Part shown: positions 1 to 11,010 of the stretch, piece by piece | Layout: the number at the start of each line of letters is the position of its first letter | Numbering within the stretch: position 1 is the stretch's first letter | NCBI GenBank assembly: GCA_033398695.1 | Contig: CM065809.1 | Coordinates: 179,728,501 to 179,792,500 of the forward strand | Length of the DNA: 64,000 nt | Direction: 5' to 3' | From: Orobanche coerulescens | Lineage: Eukaryota > Streptophyta > Magnoliopsida > Lamiales > Orobanchaceae | Notes under the pieces: generated by a model | Database searches by the model: none | The model's input: only the letters and a program-made list of their open reading frames with translations | What the model was told of the DNA's origin: nothing | Translations under genes and position numbers: made by a program

Positions 1-1819
1 GCATATCCTTGCATCCACGCGCATGATGTATCATGCACCCGGATCCACAATACAATCTGTCATGATATTAAGGCCAAAATTTTCTAACTAGGATAACTGT
101 GTTGAATGTTCAAAGTACCCTTATTAAGACATGAAGGAATTGGGTTATGGCCAAGTGATTAAATTCATATGAAGGGTTCGACTCCTCCCATCTTCTCCCT
201 TACTGTAAAGCACGTCACTAGTTGGTATATGATCGTTTCCGTATATATAGAAAAGTCTGTATGTAGATTTACAAAACTTTTCTCATCTCTTGACATGCTA
301 TTCCAAAAATATCTAGCAAGTGTGAGTGGCGATCGAGCAGTTTTTTATCTTGTGCGGTTGCTGGCGGACCTCCAGCGGACAACATATTTTTTTCCCGATA
401 ATTTGATAATTTCAATCCAATTATGACACTGCCAATGGTGCGGGTTATCCACCAGTACATAATAATTCAAAGTATCCGGTCACTAGTATAATTGAACCAG
501 ATGCTCATTTTAGATTTATTTAAGTAAAACCGAATAATAGGAAAAGTTACGATACATTCGTATTCTAAATACGACAGCGGTCTGGAAGAAGAAGGAAACC
601 AGGACAAAATAAAAACACCTTCTCAATCTTTTCTCTACTAACATTTATGAAAAAGATGATCTTAATTTACAGAGATATGAGAAAAATTTCCCGAGCAACT
701 GTATAAGCAAATACTCCAAATGGAGCCAAAGTAAAAATAATATCAAACTGATTTGGAAACAAATCAGATGCATCCGACTTTGACTACTCAGCAGTTCTGA
801 ACCTTGGTTCGCTGGTTGAAGAGGCTAGTTACTTTAATTCAAGAAAAGAACAGAAAGAAAGAAACATTAGGCTAGCCAGGGTCGCCCCTAACTAATGTCA
901 TCCGATGCTTAAGTTCGGTTCAGGTTCAGGTGTAAGAGATAATCAGGAAGCTACTATATAAATATAAGGACAGGGTCACCCGTTGGTGAAAGTACCTCCA
1001 GTGGTATACTATGCAGCAGATGCAATAGCAAGGTAAATAACGATAAAGGTCTTACTATTATCCTTAAATATTGTGCATATTTGTGTTAGTTTGGCTAAGT
1101 AGGTAACACATTCGTGTTAGTTTGGCTAAGTAGGTCGTACAGTCTAGAGGACATGCGGAGTGATCCGCAGCCAAGTTTTTATCTGAACCACCGTCTTAGT
1201 TTGCGGGTTGAAATAGTACCCTAATAAGACCATTGTATGAGGTCTGCGTGGAATCTCGGGTCACAAGTAGTAAAGTCGCTTTCTCGGGTCTTAAATCGTG
1301 GGCGGAGCGAGGTTCGCTTGGAGAGCTTGATTTTTGACCTATTTAAGTGAGGGTAGGGTCGAGAGACGTGGTACTTTCTGGTTAAGACCCTAACCACTTA
1401 GGTAGCATGCACCACTAGGTACTTGAGGTAATATTCTCCTAATCACAACCACTCTAATTTTCTGCACTAAGAAGTTAAATTTTTTAGATGTTACAACAAA
1501 CCATTATTTCTTTCCACCACAACATAAAAAGAAAGAGAAAAGTGTGAAACAAAAAATAAAAACTCGGGCTTATGCGCAATGAGGACCACAAGCGCATTAA
1601 GCATTGAAGTCCGCACTGCGAAACACCCAATAATCTCTACTAATCGTCTAATACAGAGAACAGATTATGACTTCCACACATAATGTTGTTCTTTCTCTAT
1701 TAACACCAACAAAAGAATCAGTAAAAATGGCTATTAGCATATTCATTTCTTGATCCCTTCACGACAAAACTACAACCAAAAAAAAAAAAATCAAGTAACC
1801 CAATTCACACACAAAGAAC
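1..1819. other. Gene-poor left flank
   Basis: No convincing coding exon is seen on either strand; the short ORFs lack recognisable domains. At 140-186 there is a tRNA-like head with a box-A-like stretch (TGGCCAAGTGAT) and a box-B-like stretch (GGGTTCGACTCC), but no SINE tail or target duplication could be found. At 1082-1104 and 1113-1135 a 23-bp stretch (core TTAGTTTGGCTAAGTAGGT) is directly repeated with a 31-bp period. The region may be 3' flank of the minus-strand gene that ends at 1820 and degraded repeats. Confidence 0.4.
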
Positions 1820-2677
1820 TCATTGAGATAACAAATTAGCATCACGCGAGCTATAAAACACATTTTCAAGAGCATCCAAAATGTTACCGTCAAAAGAGGT
1901 CTCATCTTCCTTAGTCTCTTCGCATTCATCCTTCCGTTTTCGCCTATATACCTTCAGCTGGTCTTCCAACAAACTCCTCTCGGATTCGTGCCTCCAGACA
2001 AGCCATTGCAACGACCGAATCACTTCTTGATCGTGAATCTGCTTCTCCTCGGACAATCTCTTGTACTGATTCAATTCTAATTCGATCAAGCTTTTCTCAT
2101 TCTGGAGTCGCAGAATCATCGCCATTGCCTCCTCGGCTGCAGAAGCTGAAGCCGACCTTTCTTTAGCAAGCTCCTCTAAAGCTACTTTAGCTTTACGCCT
2201 CTCGTCTCTCAATAATTTCCTCCATATCGAAACATCATACTCGGATTCGGATTCGGATTCTTCATTACTGTCAGCATCAGATTCTTCATCAGAATTAATA
2301 TTTGTTTTTCCCACAAAATCAGCATCAACCAACGTTAAAAATTTCGGTTTTTTTCCATCAAGGACATTTTTCGAACAAAACCCAGTTTTCAATTCCCTTC
2401 TCAGATCGCATAAAAAACGAATTGAAACCCTAACGAACCTACCAGAGTACAGAAACTTCATCCCAAGGCCAAAGAACAAAAACAACCAGAGGAATCTAGA
2501 AAACCCAAACAGGAAAATCCGACATCCGAGTTCATAATCCAGGATTAAATGCTTCGAAAACGCGATGAAGCAGTCCATCAAAACCAAACACCCGAAAAAG
2601 AACTTCGGCAAACCCTTATGGAACCCGAGAACAGAGCATAGAACTAGAAAACGATAAAAGCGGCAAATTATCTGCAT
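1820..2677 (-). CDS. GTD-binding (DUF593, FLOURY1-like) membrane protein
   Basis: An intact 285-residue ORF. Residues 1-80 are strongly hydrophobic with several possible membrane segments, residues 129-148 are very acidic (D/E/S rich), and residues 150-245 form a charged heptad-rich region containing RDERRKAKVALEELAKERSA, AAEEAMAMILRLQNEKS and QEVIRSLQWLVWRHESE. These match the GTD-binding domain (Pfam DUF593), which in plants binds the globular tail of myosin XI and in maize FLOURY1 sits in the ER membrane around protein bodies. Length and order (membrane N-terminus, then GTD-binding coiled coil) fit the FLOURY1-like subgroup rather than the longer myosin-binding proteins. An in-frame TGA eight codons upstream fixes the first Met. 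It is the only host gene I can support here and stands alone. The function is inferred from family membership; a role in seed storage is not shown. Confidence 0.85.
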   Translation of the reverse strand: MQIICRFYRFLVLCSVLGFHKGLPKFFFGCLVLMDCFIAFSKHLILDYELGCRIFLFGFSRFLWLFLFFGLGMKFLYSGRFVRVSIRFLCDLRRELKTGFCSKNVLDGKKPKFLTLVDADFVGKTNINSDEESDADSNEESESESEYDVSIWRKLLRDERRKAKVALEELAKERSASASAAEEAMAMILRLQNEKSLIELELNQYKRLSEEKQIHDQEVIRSLQWLVWRHESERSLLEDQLKVYRRKRKDECEETKEDETSFDGNILDALENVFYSSRDANLLSQ

Positions 2678-3150
2678 GTGGGCAACAATTTTTCCTCAGT
2701 ACAAAAATCATACAAGGTTAGTTCTACCACTATCTGATTGATTTACTCTATTTTCTCTGCGGCGATGAAGGGTCGTTTTATCAGTGGCAATGAGCAAACG
2801 GGTAGAGGAAAAAGGGTCCAACGGGAAAGAGATTTTACATTTGGATAATAAATGATTGCGAGATCGAATTTTAGGTAAATCTGGAAGGATAATTAATTCA
2901 GGGGATTTCGATATAATTTGATTTTTTTTTTTAACAGAAAGATCGATATGAATGAATAAAGTGGAAGTAGAATGATAATTCTCATGTTCATTTTAACCAT
3001 GATTTTATATTGACAATCACCACTACGAAAGGAATCACTACTTCTATATTTATGGGATTAATCATTCCCTCAACACCCTCTAGTATTAGTTATTTTCAAC
3101 AATAATAAACATATTATTATTAATTTTGTTGTTTTTTGTTGTTTATATTG
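2678..3150. other. 5' flank of the GTD-binding gene
   Basis: AT-rich non-coding sequence upstream of the minus-strand gene. It presumably holds the 5' leader and promoter, but no TATA box or splice pair can be assigned with confidence. No transposon termini are visible. Confidence 0.35.
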
Positions 3151-3179
3151 TTATTATTATTATTATTTAATATTTTGAT

Positions 3180-3504
3180 CACCTGCAAGGGTAGTCAAGT
3201 TAGTGGAGTAGGTGAGCGTGGGATTGAAAGGTCACGAGTTCGATTTCCTCTACCAACACTATTATTTAATATTTTGATTACCCGCAAGGGTAGCCAAGTT
3301 GGTGGAGTAAGTGAGCATAGGATTGAAAGGTCACGAGTTCGATTCACCATACCAACACTTTCTTGGTTGAGTTTGTCACACAGGGCTTGTCTAGTGTGGT
3401 TTACTTGGTTGGCGTAGTTCGCAGGCTATTACGTCCAGCCCGAGGGTTTATCCAGTGCACACTCGAAGAGTAGCAGCTGCGGGTTCCCCGTCATAAAAAA
3501 AAAG
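3180..3504 (+). mobile_element. tRNA-derived SINE with a partly duplicated head
   Basis: The body shows Pol III promoter boxes: box A TAGCCAAGTTGG at 3291-3302 and box B GAGTTCGATTC at 3335-3345. The tail GGTTCCCCGTCAT is followed by an A run ending at 3503. The head is present twice with a 99-bp period, and the earlier copy has its own box A and B (from about 3190 and 3236). A short direct repeat ATATTTTGAT occurs before the first head (3170-3179), between the heads (3269-3278) and after the A tail (3505-3514), consistent with a target-site duplication. The family is similar in style to plant Au-type SINEs, but this is not confirmed. Confidence 0.7.
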
Positions 3505-3589
3505 ATATTTTGATATGATGTAAGAATTAATTATAACATCATAAACTATATTAAGTCCTGTTCTTTTGGACTTATATTCCAGTTTTTCA

Positions 3590-3686
3590 GTCAAGTCCAC
3601 TTCAGTTCGGGTCCATTCAGTTCAGGTCCATTCAGTTCAGTTCAGTTCATTTAAGTTCAAGTCGGTTCTTCTTCTTCTTCTTCTTC

Positions 3687-3727
<41 letters not shown>

Positions 3728-3745
3728 TTTTTTTTATTATTATTA
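3590..3745. repeat. TTCAG-rich minisatellite followed by (CTT)n and (ATT)n
   Basis: From about 3590 to 3660 short TTCAGTTCAGG-type units repeat, then (CTT)n from about 3667 and (ATT)n to 3745. The TTCAGTTCAG sequence reappears at 5698-5730 just before TTCAAAAGAAG, and the left side has TTCTTTTGGACTTA at 3560-3573. This suggests the two ends of one older TIR element (about 3552-5750) that has since been expanded by microsatellites and filled by other insertions. Microsatellite ORFs here (poly-Leu, poly-Ile) are not genes. Confidence 0.5.
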
Positions 3746-3845
3746 TAAACACACTTTTATTAAAAACTCAAAGGATTACAAAAGATTAGTGGGGAGCCTC
3801 GAAACCAACTGAGCTCCCACACCTCTAGCAATGGTAAAATAATAT

Positions 3846-3850
3846 TATTA

Positions 3851-3898
<48 letters not shown>
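3846..3898. repeat. (ATT)n microsatellite
   Basis: A run of ATT trinucleotides abutting the coding-like fragment that starts at 3897. A similar array at about 4200-4230 lies on the other side of that fragment. Confidence 0.9.
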
Positions 3899-4199
3899 GC
3901 CAGGGCGTGCGGCCATTGATGCCGCACAACGTAAACGTGTCAAGTACGATGTTAAATGTGCGGATATTGGATATGGGTTTCTCCCCTTTTCATTTTCTAC
4001 TTTTGGAGAACTTGAGAAGGATGCGATGCCTTCTAAAGCGTATTCGACGATTCTCTATGACTCAAGACATTAGGGCACGTGCTGCGGTTCATATTTTTAA
4101 TAGGATTGGTTTTGCTATTGCTAGAGGTGTGGGGGCCCAGTTGGTTTCTCGGCTTCTCACTAATTTTTTTTGTAAACCTTTTGAGTTTTTAAGATCTAA

Positions 4200-4200
<1 letters not shown>
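3897..4200 (+). pseudogene. Fragment of a reverse-transcriptase-type transposon ORF (C-terminal end)
   Basis: Two reading frames read on from each other: a first frame from 3897 (starting PGRAAIDAAQRKRVKYD) and, after a frameshift near 4030-4040, a second frame with LLKRIRRFSMTQDIRARAAV. The style (AAQRKRVKY..KCADIGYGFLPFSFS..GELEKD) resembles the C-terminal tail of plant retroelement ORFs seen in many genomes, but I cannot name the family with certainty. The last part (about 4112-4200) is matched by a reverse-complement copy at 3758-3838, so a second broken inverted copy flanks it. Confidence 0.45.
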
Positions 4201-4232
<32 letters not shown>

Positions 4233-4501
4233 TATTAATCATAATTATTAATCTGTTTTGTTATTGTTATTATTATTGTTGTTCCTCTTGTTGATTAATA
4301 TTATTGTTACTAATAATATTTATTATAATTAATAATAATATTTGTTGTTCTGGGTTACTATTATTACTTATCATTATTATTATTGTTATTACTGTCAATA
4401 ATAATAATAATTTTTATCTTTCTTTCTTTTTTTATATTTCAGTATTGTCACTCCATATTATTGTTATTATGATTGTTGTTGTTGTGATTTATTATTATCA
4501 T

Positions 4502-5467
4502 GGGAAAATTATCAATTGGTCCCGTATGTAGGGGAATTAATAGCTTCGTCTGTCTTGTGGACCAAAAGCCTCTGTCTCACTGTTTTTGCCAATTTAAATC
4601 TCGTCGTCAGTAGGAGTATTTTCCGACTATCGGAGCTGACGTGGCTGACACGTGGCAAAAAATTTAAAAAAATATATTTTGAGAATTAAAAAATTAAAAA
4701 AAAAAATAAAAATTCTAATATTTTTATATTAATAATCCAATTTTTTTAATAAAATATTATCAAATTGAGAAAAATATTATTATCATTTTCTATAAAATAA
4801 ATAAAAAAAATTTGAAAAAAAATTCAGTTTTATTTAAATAAAAAACAGTTTATAAATATTTTCCAGATGCTTTTAATTTTTTTTATTTTCGAATTTTTAA
4901 ATAAAAAATTCAAATATTTTATATTAATATTCCAGAATTAAAAATAATTATCAAAAGTTCTGATATTTTTTTAATTTTCCAGATTTTTTAAATAAAAAAA
5001 TAAGTTCCGATTTTTTTTAAATTTTTTTGAATTTTTTTATATTATTTAGGCTTTTATATTTTTCTTGCCACGTGTCAGCCACATGTCGTATGTGGGAGAA
5101 AAAAATATAAAAACCTAAATATTTTTTTATTTATTTTATAGAAAATGATAATAATATTTTTCTCAATTTGATAATATTTTATTAAAAAAATTGGAACTTT
5201 AGGTAGTTATTTTTAATTCTGGAATATTAATATAAAAATATTAGATTTTTTTATTTTTTTTAATTTTTTAATTCTCAAAATATTTTTTAATTTTTTTGCC
5301 ACGTGTCAGCTACGTCAGCTCCGATGGCCGAAAAATACTCCGGCCGGCGACGGAGGACTAAATTGGCAAAAACAGGGGGGAGATGTGGGGTTTTTTTGTC
5401 CGCCGGAGACAGACGGGCCTTTTTGGCCAATTAGTCCCACATACGGGACCAATTTGATAATTTTCTC
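4502..5467. mobile_element. Long terminal-inverted-repeat DNA element (Mutator-like or foldback MITE)
   Basis: The left end GGGAAAATTATCAATTGGTC is mirrored by the right end GGACCAATTTGATAATTTTC. The inverted arms extend over 300 bp (about 4502-4820 and 5120-5467) and include the ACGTGGCTGACACGTGGC block at 4641-4658 and its inverse at about 5298-5318. There is no transposase ORF. The flanks are (ATT)n, so a 9-bp duplication (TATTATCAT at 4493-4501 against ATT repeats after 5467) is suggestive but not decisive. The long arms and end sequence fit non-autonomous Mutator-like elements. Confidence 0.75.
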
Positions 5468-6700
5468 TTATTATTATTGTGGTTGTTGTGGTTAATTATT
5501 AGTATTACTATTTTTATTATTGTTATTATGATTGTAATTAATTATATTATTATTATTATTGTATTATATTTATTATTATTTATTATTATTTTATTATTTT
5601 TATTATTATTTTATTATATTTATTATTTTACTGTTCATTATTTTTATATTATTATTATTAGTTTATTATTATTAATATTTACTCTTAATATATTTTTCAG
5701 TTCAGTTCAGTTCATATTTATTCAGTTCAAAAGAAGAAAGCCTAAGTGACTTAGGGATTGTTTATTTGTGGCTTAATAGGCTCAATGGGTTGGATAGTTC
5801 ATTCGTGCAGCCATATATGTGAATTTTTTGCCGATTTAATGAATAAGTCATGACTTAGCAAATACGCCAAAAAATACTAGTTGTCCATATTAAGCCATGA
5901 CTTAATGAAAAACATACTCATTATACCCTCCTCCAGCCCAGTCTCGTCTCTCACTCTTTCTCACCTGCTTTATTAAAATATTAATAATAATAATATTTTC
6001 TACCACCATTTAATAATAATTATAAATTAATCAATAATAAAGTAATTATTAAATAAATATTAAGATTAGATTCATGACTAATATCTATTAATTAATAAAT
6101 AAGAATTAGTAATTACTAAATAATACTATTATTATAATAATAATTATTTTTATCATTATTTAATAATATTATTATTAGTTAATTAACCATTCAGTAGCTA
6201 AATTAATGATAACTAATATTATAATTATACAATATTAGTTATCATTTAACATTATTAATTATTATTGAAAAAATAATTATGTAGAAATAATTATTATTAA
6301 ATAATTATTTTTTAATAATATATATTAATAATATCTTAATAATAAAAGTTATTAACTTAATAATTCTTATTGTTTTTAGTTTTGGTTTTGATTTTTGAAT
6401 GATAGTAGGGGTAAAAATTGTCAATTAAAATCATTGAGGCATATTTTATTCAGAACCAAAACAAACAATAACCAATATTTAGTCATACACACAACTTAAT
6501 CTATACAACCGTCATAATATATATAGGCCTAAATGAAAAAGCAACCCTTACTCCCCCTATGCTCAAAAGCGGATCGGGAACGCGGGTTGCTGGCTGGCTA
6601 TTTAGGGTCCCAAAAAATAGCAACTAAGTACGAGGGTTGCCCTCGTTGTGGGGCTTATCCCAATATCTTATGGCAAGAGCTGATGAGCCATGCACCACAT
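5468..6700. other. AT-rich stretch with (ATT)n and no gene
   Basis: From 5468 to about 5690 it is mostly ATT/TTA microsatellite. From about 5750 to 6530 it is AT-rich sequence with TAAT-type low complexity. The pair ATTGTTTATTTGTGGCTTAAT (5758 on) and, inverted, AAAACAAACAATAACC (6458-6473) could be ends of a small hAT-like element, but the match is weak. Nothing else can be supported. Confidence 0.35.
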
Positions 6701-6706
6701 GTGTCT

Positions 6707-7020
6707 AGGGCTGTGAACAAACCTAAAAGTTCGATTCAGTTAGAAGGATTCGGCTCGAAAAAGCTCGGTTTGTGGCTCTACTCGGGCACCAAATGTAGAG
6801 CCAAATCGTATAAAATAGGATTTGGCGAATCAGACTGAATTGTTCGGCTCGATTCGAGGGGCTTTGACCCAAGACATAAACCCCTTCCATCCCAGACCGA
6901 ACCATTTGACTTCGGCGAATCGGACCGAACTTTCGACTTGGTATATTTTAGATTCTGGACTTATGGAGTTATACTGGACTTTAACTCGAGCCGAATCAAA
7001 CTATATGTCCGCATTCCCAA
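6707..7020. mobile_element. Decayed hAT-type MITE fragment (possible)
   Basis: The stretch opens with TAGGGCTGTGAAC and contains repeated TCGGCTCGA/GAACC-type phrases typical of the short hAT-like elements that begin TAGGGCTG in plants (compare 9591-10124 in this window). No matching CAGCCCTA right end or 8-bp duplication was found, so it is a remnant or a chance resemblance. Confidence 0.3.
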
Positions 7021-7320
7021 AGACATCCCTCCATTTCAAGAGGATTCGTGACATGTCAAGACTTAATAAGGATAATAGTACTTACTATTTATTATTAATA
7101 TTAATTAATTTTTATTAGAATAATAACAATAATTATTATTAGTATTTTATGCTCATCATTTTGAAATGAATTATAATTACTATTTAAATAGTAGTTATTT
7201 AAATAGCATTATTAATTAATGTTTATTTAAAATATATTAATTTTAATTATTTATATAGTTCTATTAGTAGTAATTATTATTATAATAATATATTAATAAT
7301 AAATAATACTCCCTCCGCCC

Positions 7321-9326
7321 TGTAATATCCGTACTTTTCCTATTTTTGGTAATTTCTATTTTTGGAGCATTTTCCATTTTTAGTGACTCGCTTGTAACCG
7401 TTTCAACATTTTGAGAATGTTTAATTCTTTATGTTTTGGCATCCAAGCATGTTTCGAGATTGTTCTACTCAATTTTGTGTATTTTAGTAACTTTTCCGCT
7501 TGTCGGCTCGTTCGATGTAATTGTTGTGCAAAACTGTCTTTTCGAGTTTGCTGCGAGTTTGTTTATCGGTGTTGGTCATGTTGTGAGCTTCGACATGGTT
7601 GCTCGAGCCCGTATTGTGTTTTTCGATGATTTTGGGCCGTTTTGCAAATTCCTAAAAGTTTTGGGTAATTACTTTCGTTATTGCATTCCGGACATTCGGA
7701 TGATCGGAATCGTGTGTTTCGCGTTTAAGTTTGGCGTATCGAACTCTTTATACTGAGGTCTGCTCAATTCGTAAAATGTCACGATTGGTGTTCGTGCCAT
7801 TTTCTGCTCAGCTGACCTATGTACTGAGCGACTTACGTACGTAAATTTCTCTTCATTACGTACGTAATGTAGTCTTCCTAACGTACGTTAACCCCTTTCT
7901 CATAACGTACTTTAGGGTCTTTAGGAAACCGGGCAGAGAGTCCTGATTAGAACCTTACGTACGTAAACATGAGGGTATTACGTACGTTAATGATATAACG
8001 TACGTTAAGGCATTATGCATTACGTACGTAATGCTTGTAAGTTTAAATACCCAGGTCTGACCGAAACCGTCAACTTTTTCTCCTCTTTTCATCTCTTCCG
8101 CGACTTGGGCGATTCACATACGGTTTTGGGCGATTTTCGACTATCCAATCACCTAGCTATCATTCTCTTTGGGATTGTGCTATAAATTATCAACATCAAT
8201 CCATCCTTTTCATCTTGGAATCGAGGTAATTCGCTAGAGCCTTAGATTTTTGGGAAATTGGGGGTTTCCTCGTGATTCTTTGATTTTAATCGTAATTTCA
8301 GATTAATTGAGTTGGGTATGAATCATCTACCCCAATACATGTTTTCCTACGAGATTATGGGTTATACTTGGACTTGTTGAGATTCGAGAGGGTTTTGGGA
8401 TGCGATCCGCCCTCGTCGAGTATATTGTTGGATTACATGTATTATAGGCGGGGTTTTCGGGCGTATTCCTATTAGAATTCCAGTCGTACTATTGTTGATA
8501 GTTATTTTTCGAATCATTAGGTTCGAAGTCTCTGAATTTCTTCATCGGTGATCATTTGATTTCTCGAAACAATCCGTCATGTCTCAAAAACAAGTAACTC
8601 TTACGAACTTAATATCTTGAATGTGCAAAGTAATGTATTTGAGTGTTGAGAGAGTGATGTTCACTCTGGGACGGTCCGACGGGGCCTCGGAGGAATCCAC
8701 GCATGGTTGGGTTCACGAACTTTTGGGTTAACCACTCCGGGAGGGTCTATCGGGGCTTCAGAGGGATTCGCGCATGGTCGGGTCCATGGTTAATCGGGAG
8801 GATTGTGTCTTGTGATACATTGTAGATTTTGCATTTCCGGAAATCATTATCTTATGCGTTTTGAAGTTATTCATGCATGTGCTTTGATATTGTAAGATGT
8901 TAGGGTTCGTCTGTGTTATTTGTATTAGCAATTCCACAGCTAACCCCATTCGGGGGAAATACGTTTCATGTATTTCAGGTTCAAATAATATGGTTGGACG
9001 AGCACCGAGACAGTACGACGATGACGGGCAGCCGTGATACTGTGGAATGTCTGGATGTCTTATTTTCCTTGAGTCTTGATATAAAACTTTATATTTTGTC
9101 TAAACTGATAGTTGGTACTTGAGTACTGTAGGAGTCATTTCTTTTGGGAGTTGATCACGTCGAACTTGTCGTCTATGTGTTTTGATTTGGTTTTCTTTGG
9201 AATTTATGGATGAATATCCGGTGAGTTGATGTTTCTTTTTGTGGATGTCGTATACTTTAGCCTTGTGAGTTGCTAGATGGGATTCACGGCGCTGTGACAT
9301 ACTCCAAATATCTTGAGGGTGTTACA
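7321..9326 (+). mobile_element. Solo LTR F (TGTAAT...GTTACA family)
   Basis: It begins TGTAATATCCGTAC and ends GGGTGTTACA with flanking 5-bp repeats CGCCC (7316-7320) and CGTCC (9327-9331), one mismatch. The start matches the inverted end of the LTR at 14616-17379 over its first hundred bases. There is no primer-binding site, gag or pol, so it is a solo LTR left by recombination. A palindrome array lies just upstream of a TATA-like TTTAAATA at 8042-8049. A duplicated block (around 8660-8700 and 8730-8775) lies downstream. The terminal bases resemble LTRs of Ty3/gypsy chromoviruses, which is an inference only. Confidence 0.75.
7833..8031. repeat. ACGTACGT palindrome array in LTR F
   Basis: Seven 12-bp motifs of the form TTACGTACGTAA or TAACGTACGTTA start at 7833, 7856, 7879, 7955, 7978, 7996 and 8020, with a degenerate copy near 7903. 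Most are perfect palindromes; spacers are unrelated. The last copy ends about 10 bp before the TATA-like sequence. Confidence 0.9.
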
Positions 9327-9590
9327 CGTCCACGGTCTTATTGCTTTTTTCAGTCGTTCGCGAAAAGTGTAGTCTTCTCATAAATAGAAATAACCCCACT
9401 CAAAAATAGATCTCTCATTCACTATCTCCACTCAAAAATACATCTCTCCTTTATTTTCTTAAAACACGTATAACTTTTTCTGAGCCACACTTTTCGCAGA
9501 CGAAGGTCGAGAGGGAGTAATACTTATTATTATTGTTATTATTATTATTATTATTGTAATACTCATTATTGTTGTTAATATAGTTTTATT

Positions 9591-10124
9591 TAGGGCTGGG
9601 ACCGGTTCGGTTCTTGGTAAAAAATTAAAGAACCGGAACCGGTTTTTAAATACATAAATTAGGAACCAAAACCGAAAAAACCGCTTTTTTTTTTCCTTCA
9701 GGAACCGAATTGGGAATCGGAACCGAATTTAATGTGTAAAAACCAGGTTTTTCGGTTCTTTTAGGAGCCGAATTGTGCAAAAGAACCGAATTTTGTAAAA
9801 AAACCCCGAATTTTGAGTAGAAAGTGAATGTAATGTGTAATATTTTGAACAAAATACATTTAATTTGCTTTATTTAATACCTATATTATGTAAAAAATTA
9901 TATATAATATTATTTTTATTATTATATATATAATATATAGAACCGGTTCCAAACCAGTTTTCGCTAACATCATAAAACAGGAATCGGAACCGGAACCGAA
10001 TTATTAAAAAGGAACCGAATTAAGAACCGGAACCGGCTAATAATAAAAAAACCGGAACCGAAATCGAATTTTTTCGTTCGGTTCTTATTAAAATTCGATT
10101 TTTCGAGTAAAAATCTCAGCCCTA
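9591..10124. mobile_element. hAT-type MITE with perfect 8-bp target duplication
   Basis: The element begins TAGGGCTGGGACC and ends CTCAGCCCTA, giving inverted termini, and is flanked by perfect 8-bp copies of GTTTTATT (9583-9590 and 10125-10132), the hallmark of hAT transposition. The 534-bp interior is built of GAACCGGAACCG and CGGTTCGGTTC phrases, many of them inverted relative to each other, and has no transposase. Non-autonomous. Confidence 0.9.
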
Positions 10125-10132
10125 GTTTTATT

Positions 10133-10640
10133 ATAAGTATTACATTTCTTGTTATTACTCTTTGATATTAATAATAATCTTCGAATAAATTATTAAATAA
10201 TTATTGTTGTGGTGTATTGGATTCCTTATTTAAATAGTGATTATTTATTATTATTATTGCAAAAATCTTATTACCAATAATAATTTTTAAGTGTTAAATA
10301 ATTTTTATTATCATTAATATTATTCATTATCATAGTAATTACTAATTATATATGTTTATTGTAATTAACTAACCATTGTAGTAGTTATAAAAAATAATAC
10401 TATAATAAGTATTATTATTTAATGTTATTTATTTATTATTATTATTATTGTTATTATTAATATTTTTATTTATTCTTATTATTATTATTATCATTATTAT
10501 TATGTTTTTAGTATTTTAACTAGCAAATTAATATTCTATTTCTTGTCGGTCCTAATACATACTTATCATTAGAATGGGCATATTCTTCTCGTTCTTTTCC
10601 CATCATCATTCTTTCTTAAATGATTCCATTCGTAAATAGA
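10133..10640. other. AT-rich spacer
   Basis: Low-complexity TAAT/ATTATT sequence with no ORF, RNA gene or transposon end that I can recognise. Confidence 0.5.
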
Positions 10641-10642
10641 GC

Positions 10643-10800
10643 ATTAGCGGTCAAGTGAACCCGGCCGTCGTGAATCGGACAAAATCAGGATCGAAACTCA
10701 CCCAAAAATTAACGAGTTCGAATTCGAGTTCTAAACATTGAACCGAAACCGATAAGACCCGGACCGATAAAACCGAAAAGAAACCCGGTAATAAATTAAA
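10643..10800. mobile_element. Truncated copy of the hAT-like element at 11011-11226
   Basis: The stretch AGCATTAGCGGTCAAGTGAACCCG and the following ACTCACCCAAAAATTAACGAGTTCG parallel the neighbouring intact element (TTAGCGGTCCGAGTGAACCCG and ACTCACCCGGAAACTAACGAGTTCG). It breaks off into AT-rich sequence near 10800, so only the left part of a related copy remains. Confidence 0.5.
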
Positions 10801-10879
10801 AAAAAGTTTATATGTATTTTATAATTTATATATTTTATAGATATATTATTAATACGTTTTGCGTGTTTTAAACACAAAT

Positions 10880-10950
10880 AGCATGCTGGTCAAGTAGTTA
10901 AGACGCTATACCTTTGAACAAAAGGTCTGGAGTTCGAATCATGTAACCCG
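10880..10950 (+). other. tRNA-derived sequence (SINE head or tRNA pseudogene)
   Basis: The phrase TGGTCAAGTAGTTAAGACGC resembles box A and D-arm, and GGAGTTCGAATC resembles box B. No complete acceptor stem closes the fold and no poly-A tail or target duplication is visible, so I do not call a tRNA gene. Confidence 0.35.
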
Positions 10951-11010
10951 CATTTATGTGATTTATTTTGTTGCTCTTCCTTCATTTTCCTAGTAAAGAT
11001 CCATCCCACA

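Larger units (their letters stand above)
7309..9517. mobile_element. Stowaway-type MITE split by a solo LTR
   Basis: The left terminus CTCCCTCCGCCC (7309-7320) is preceded by TA (7307-7308). The right terminus GAGGGAG (9511-9517) is followed by TA (9518-9519), as expected for Tc1/mariner-derived Stowaway MITEs. The right portion starts at 9327 (CGTCCACGGTCTTATTGC). Joined across the LTR it gives an element of about 200 bp. The interruption lies 12 bp inside the MITE. Confidence 0.7.

Noticed and set aside
3566..5749. Several long ORFs rich in Leu/Ile/Asn
   Set aside because: They are translations of ATT/TTA microsatellites and AT-rich sequence, with no codon structure or domains.
10880..10950. 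Functional tRNA gene
   Set aside because: Box A and B are recognisable but the acceptor and anticodon stems do not close into a full cloverleaf.
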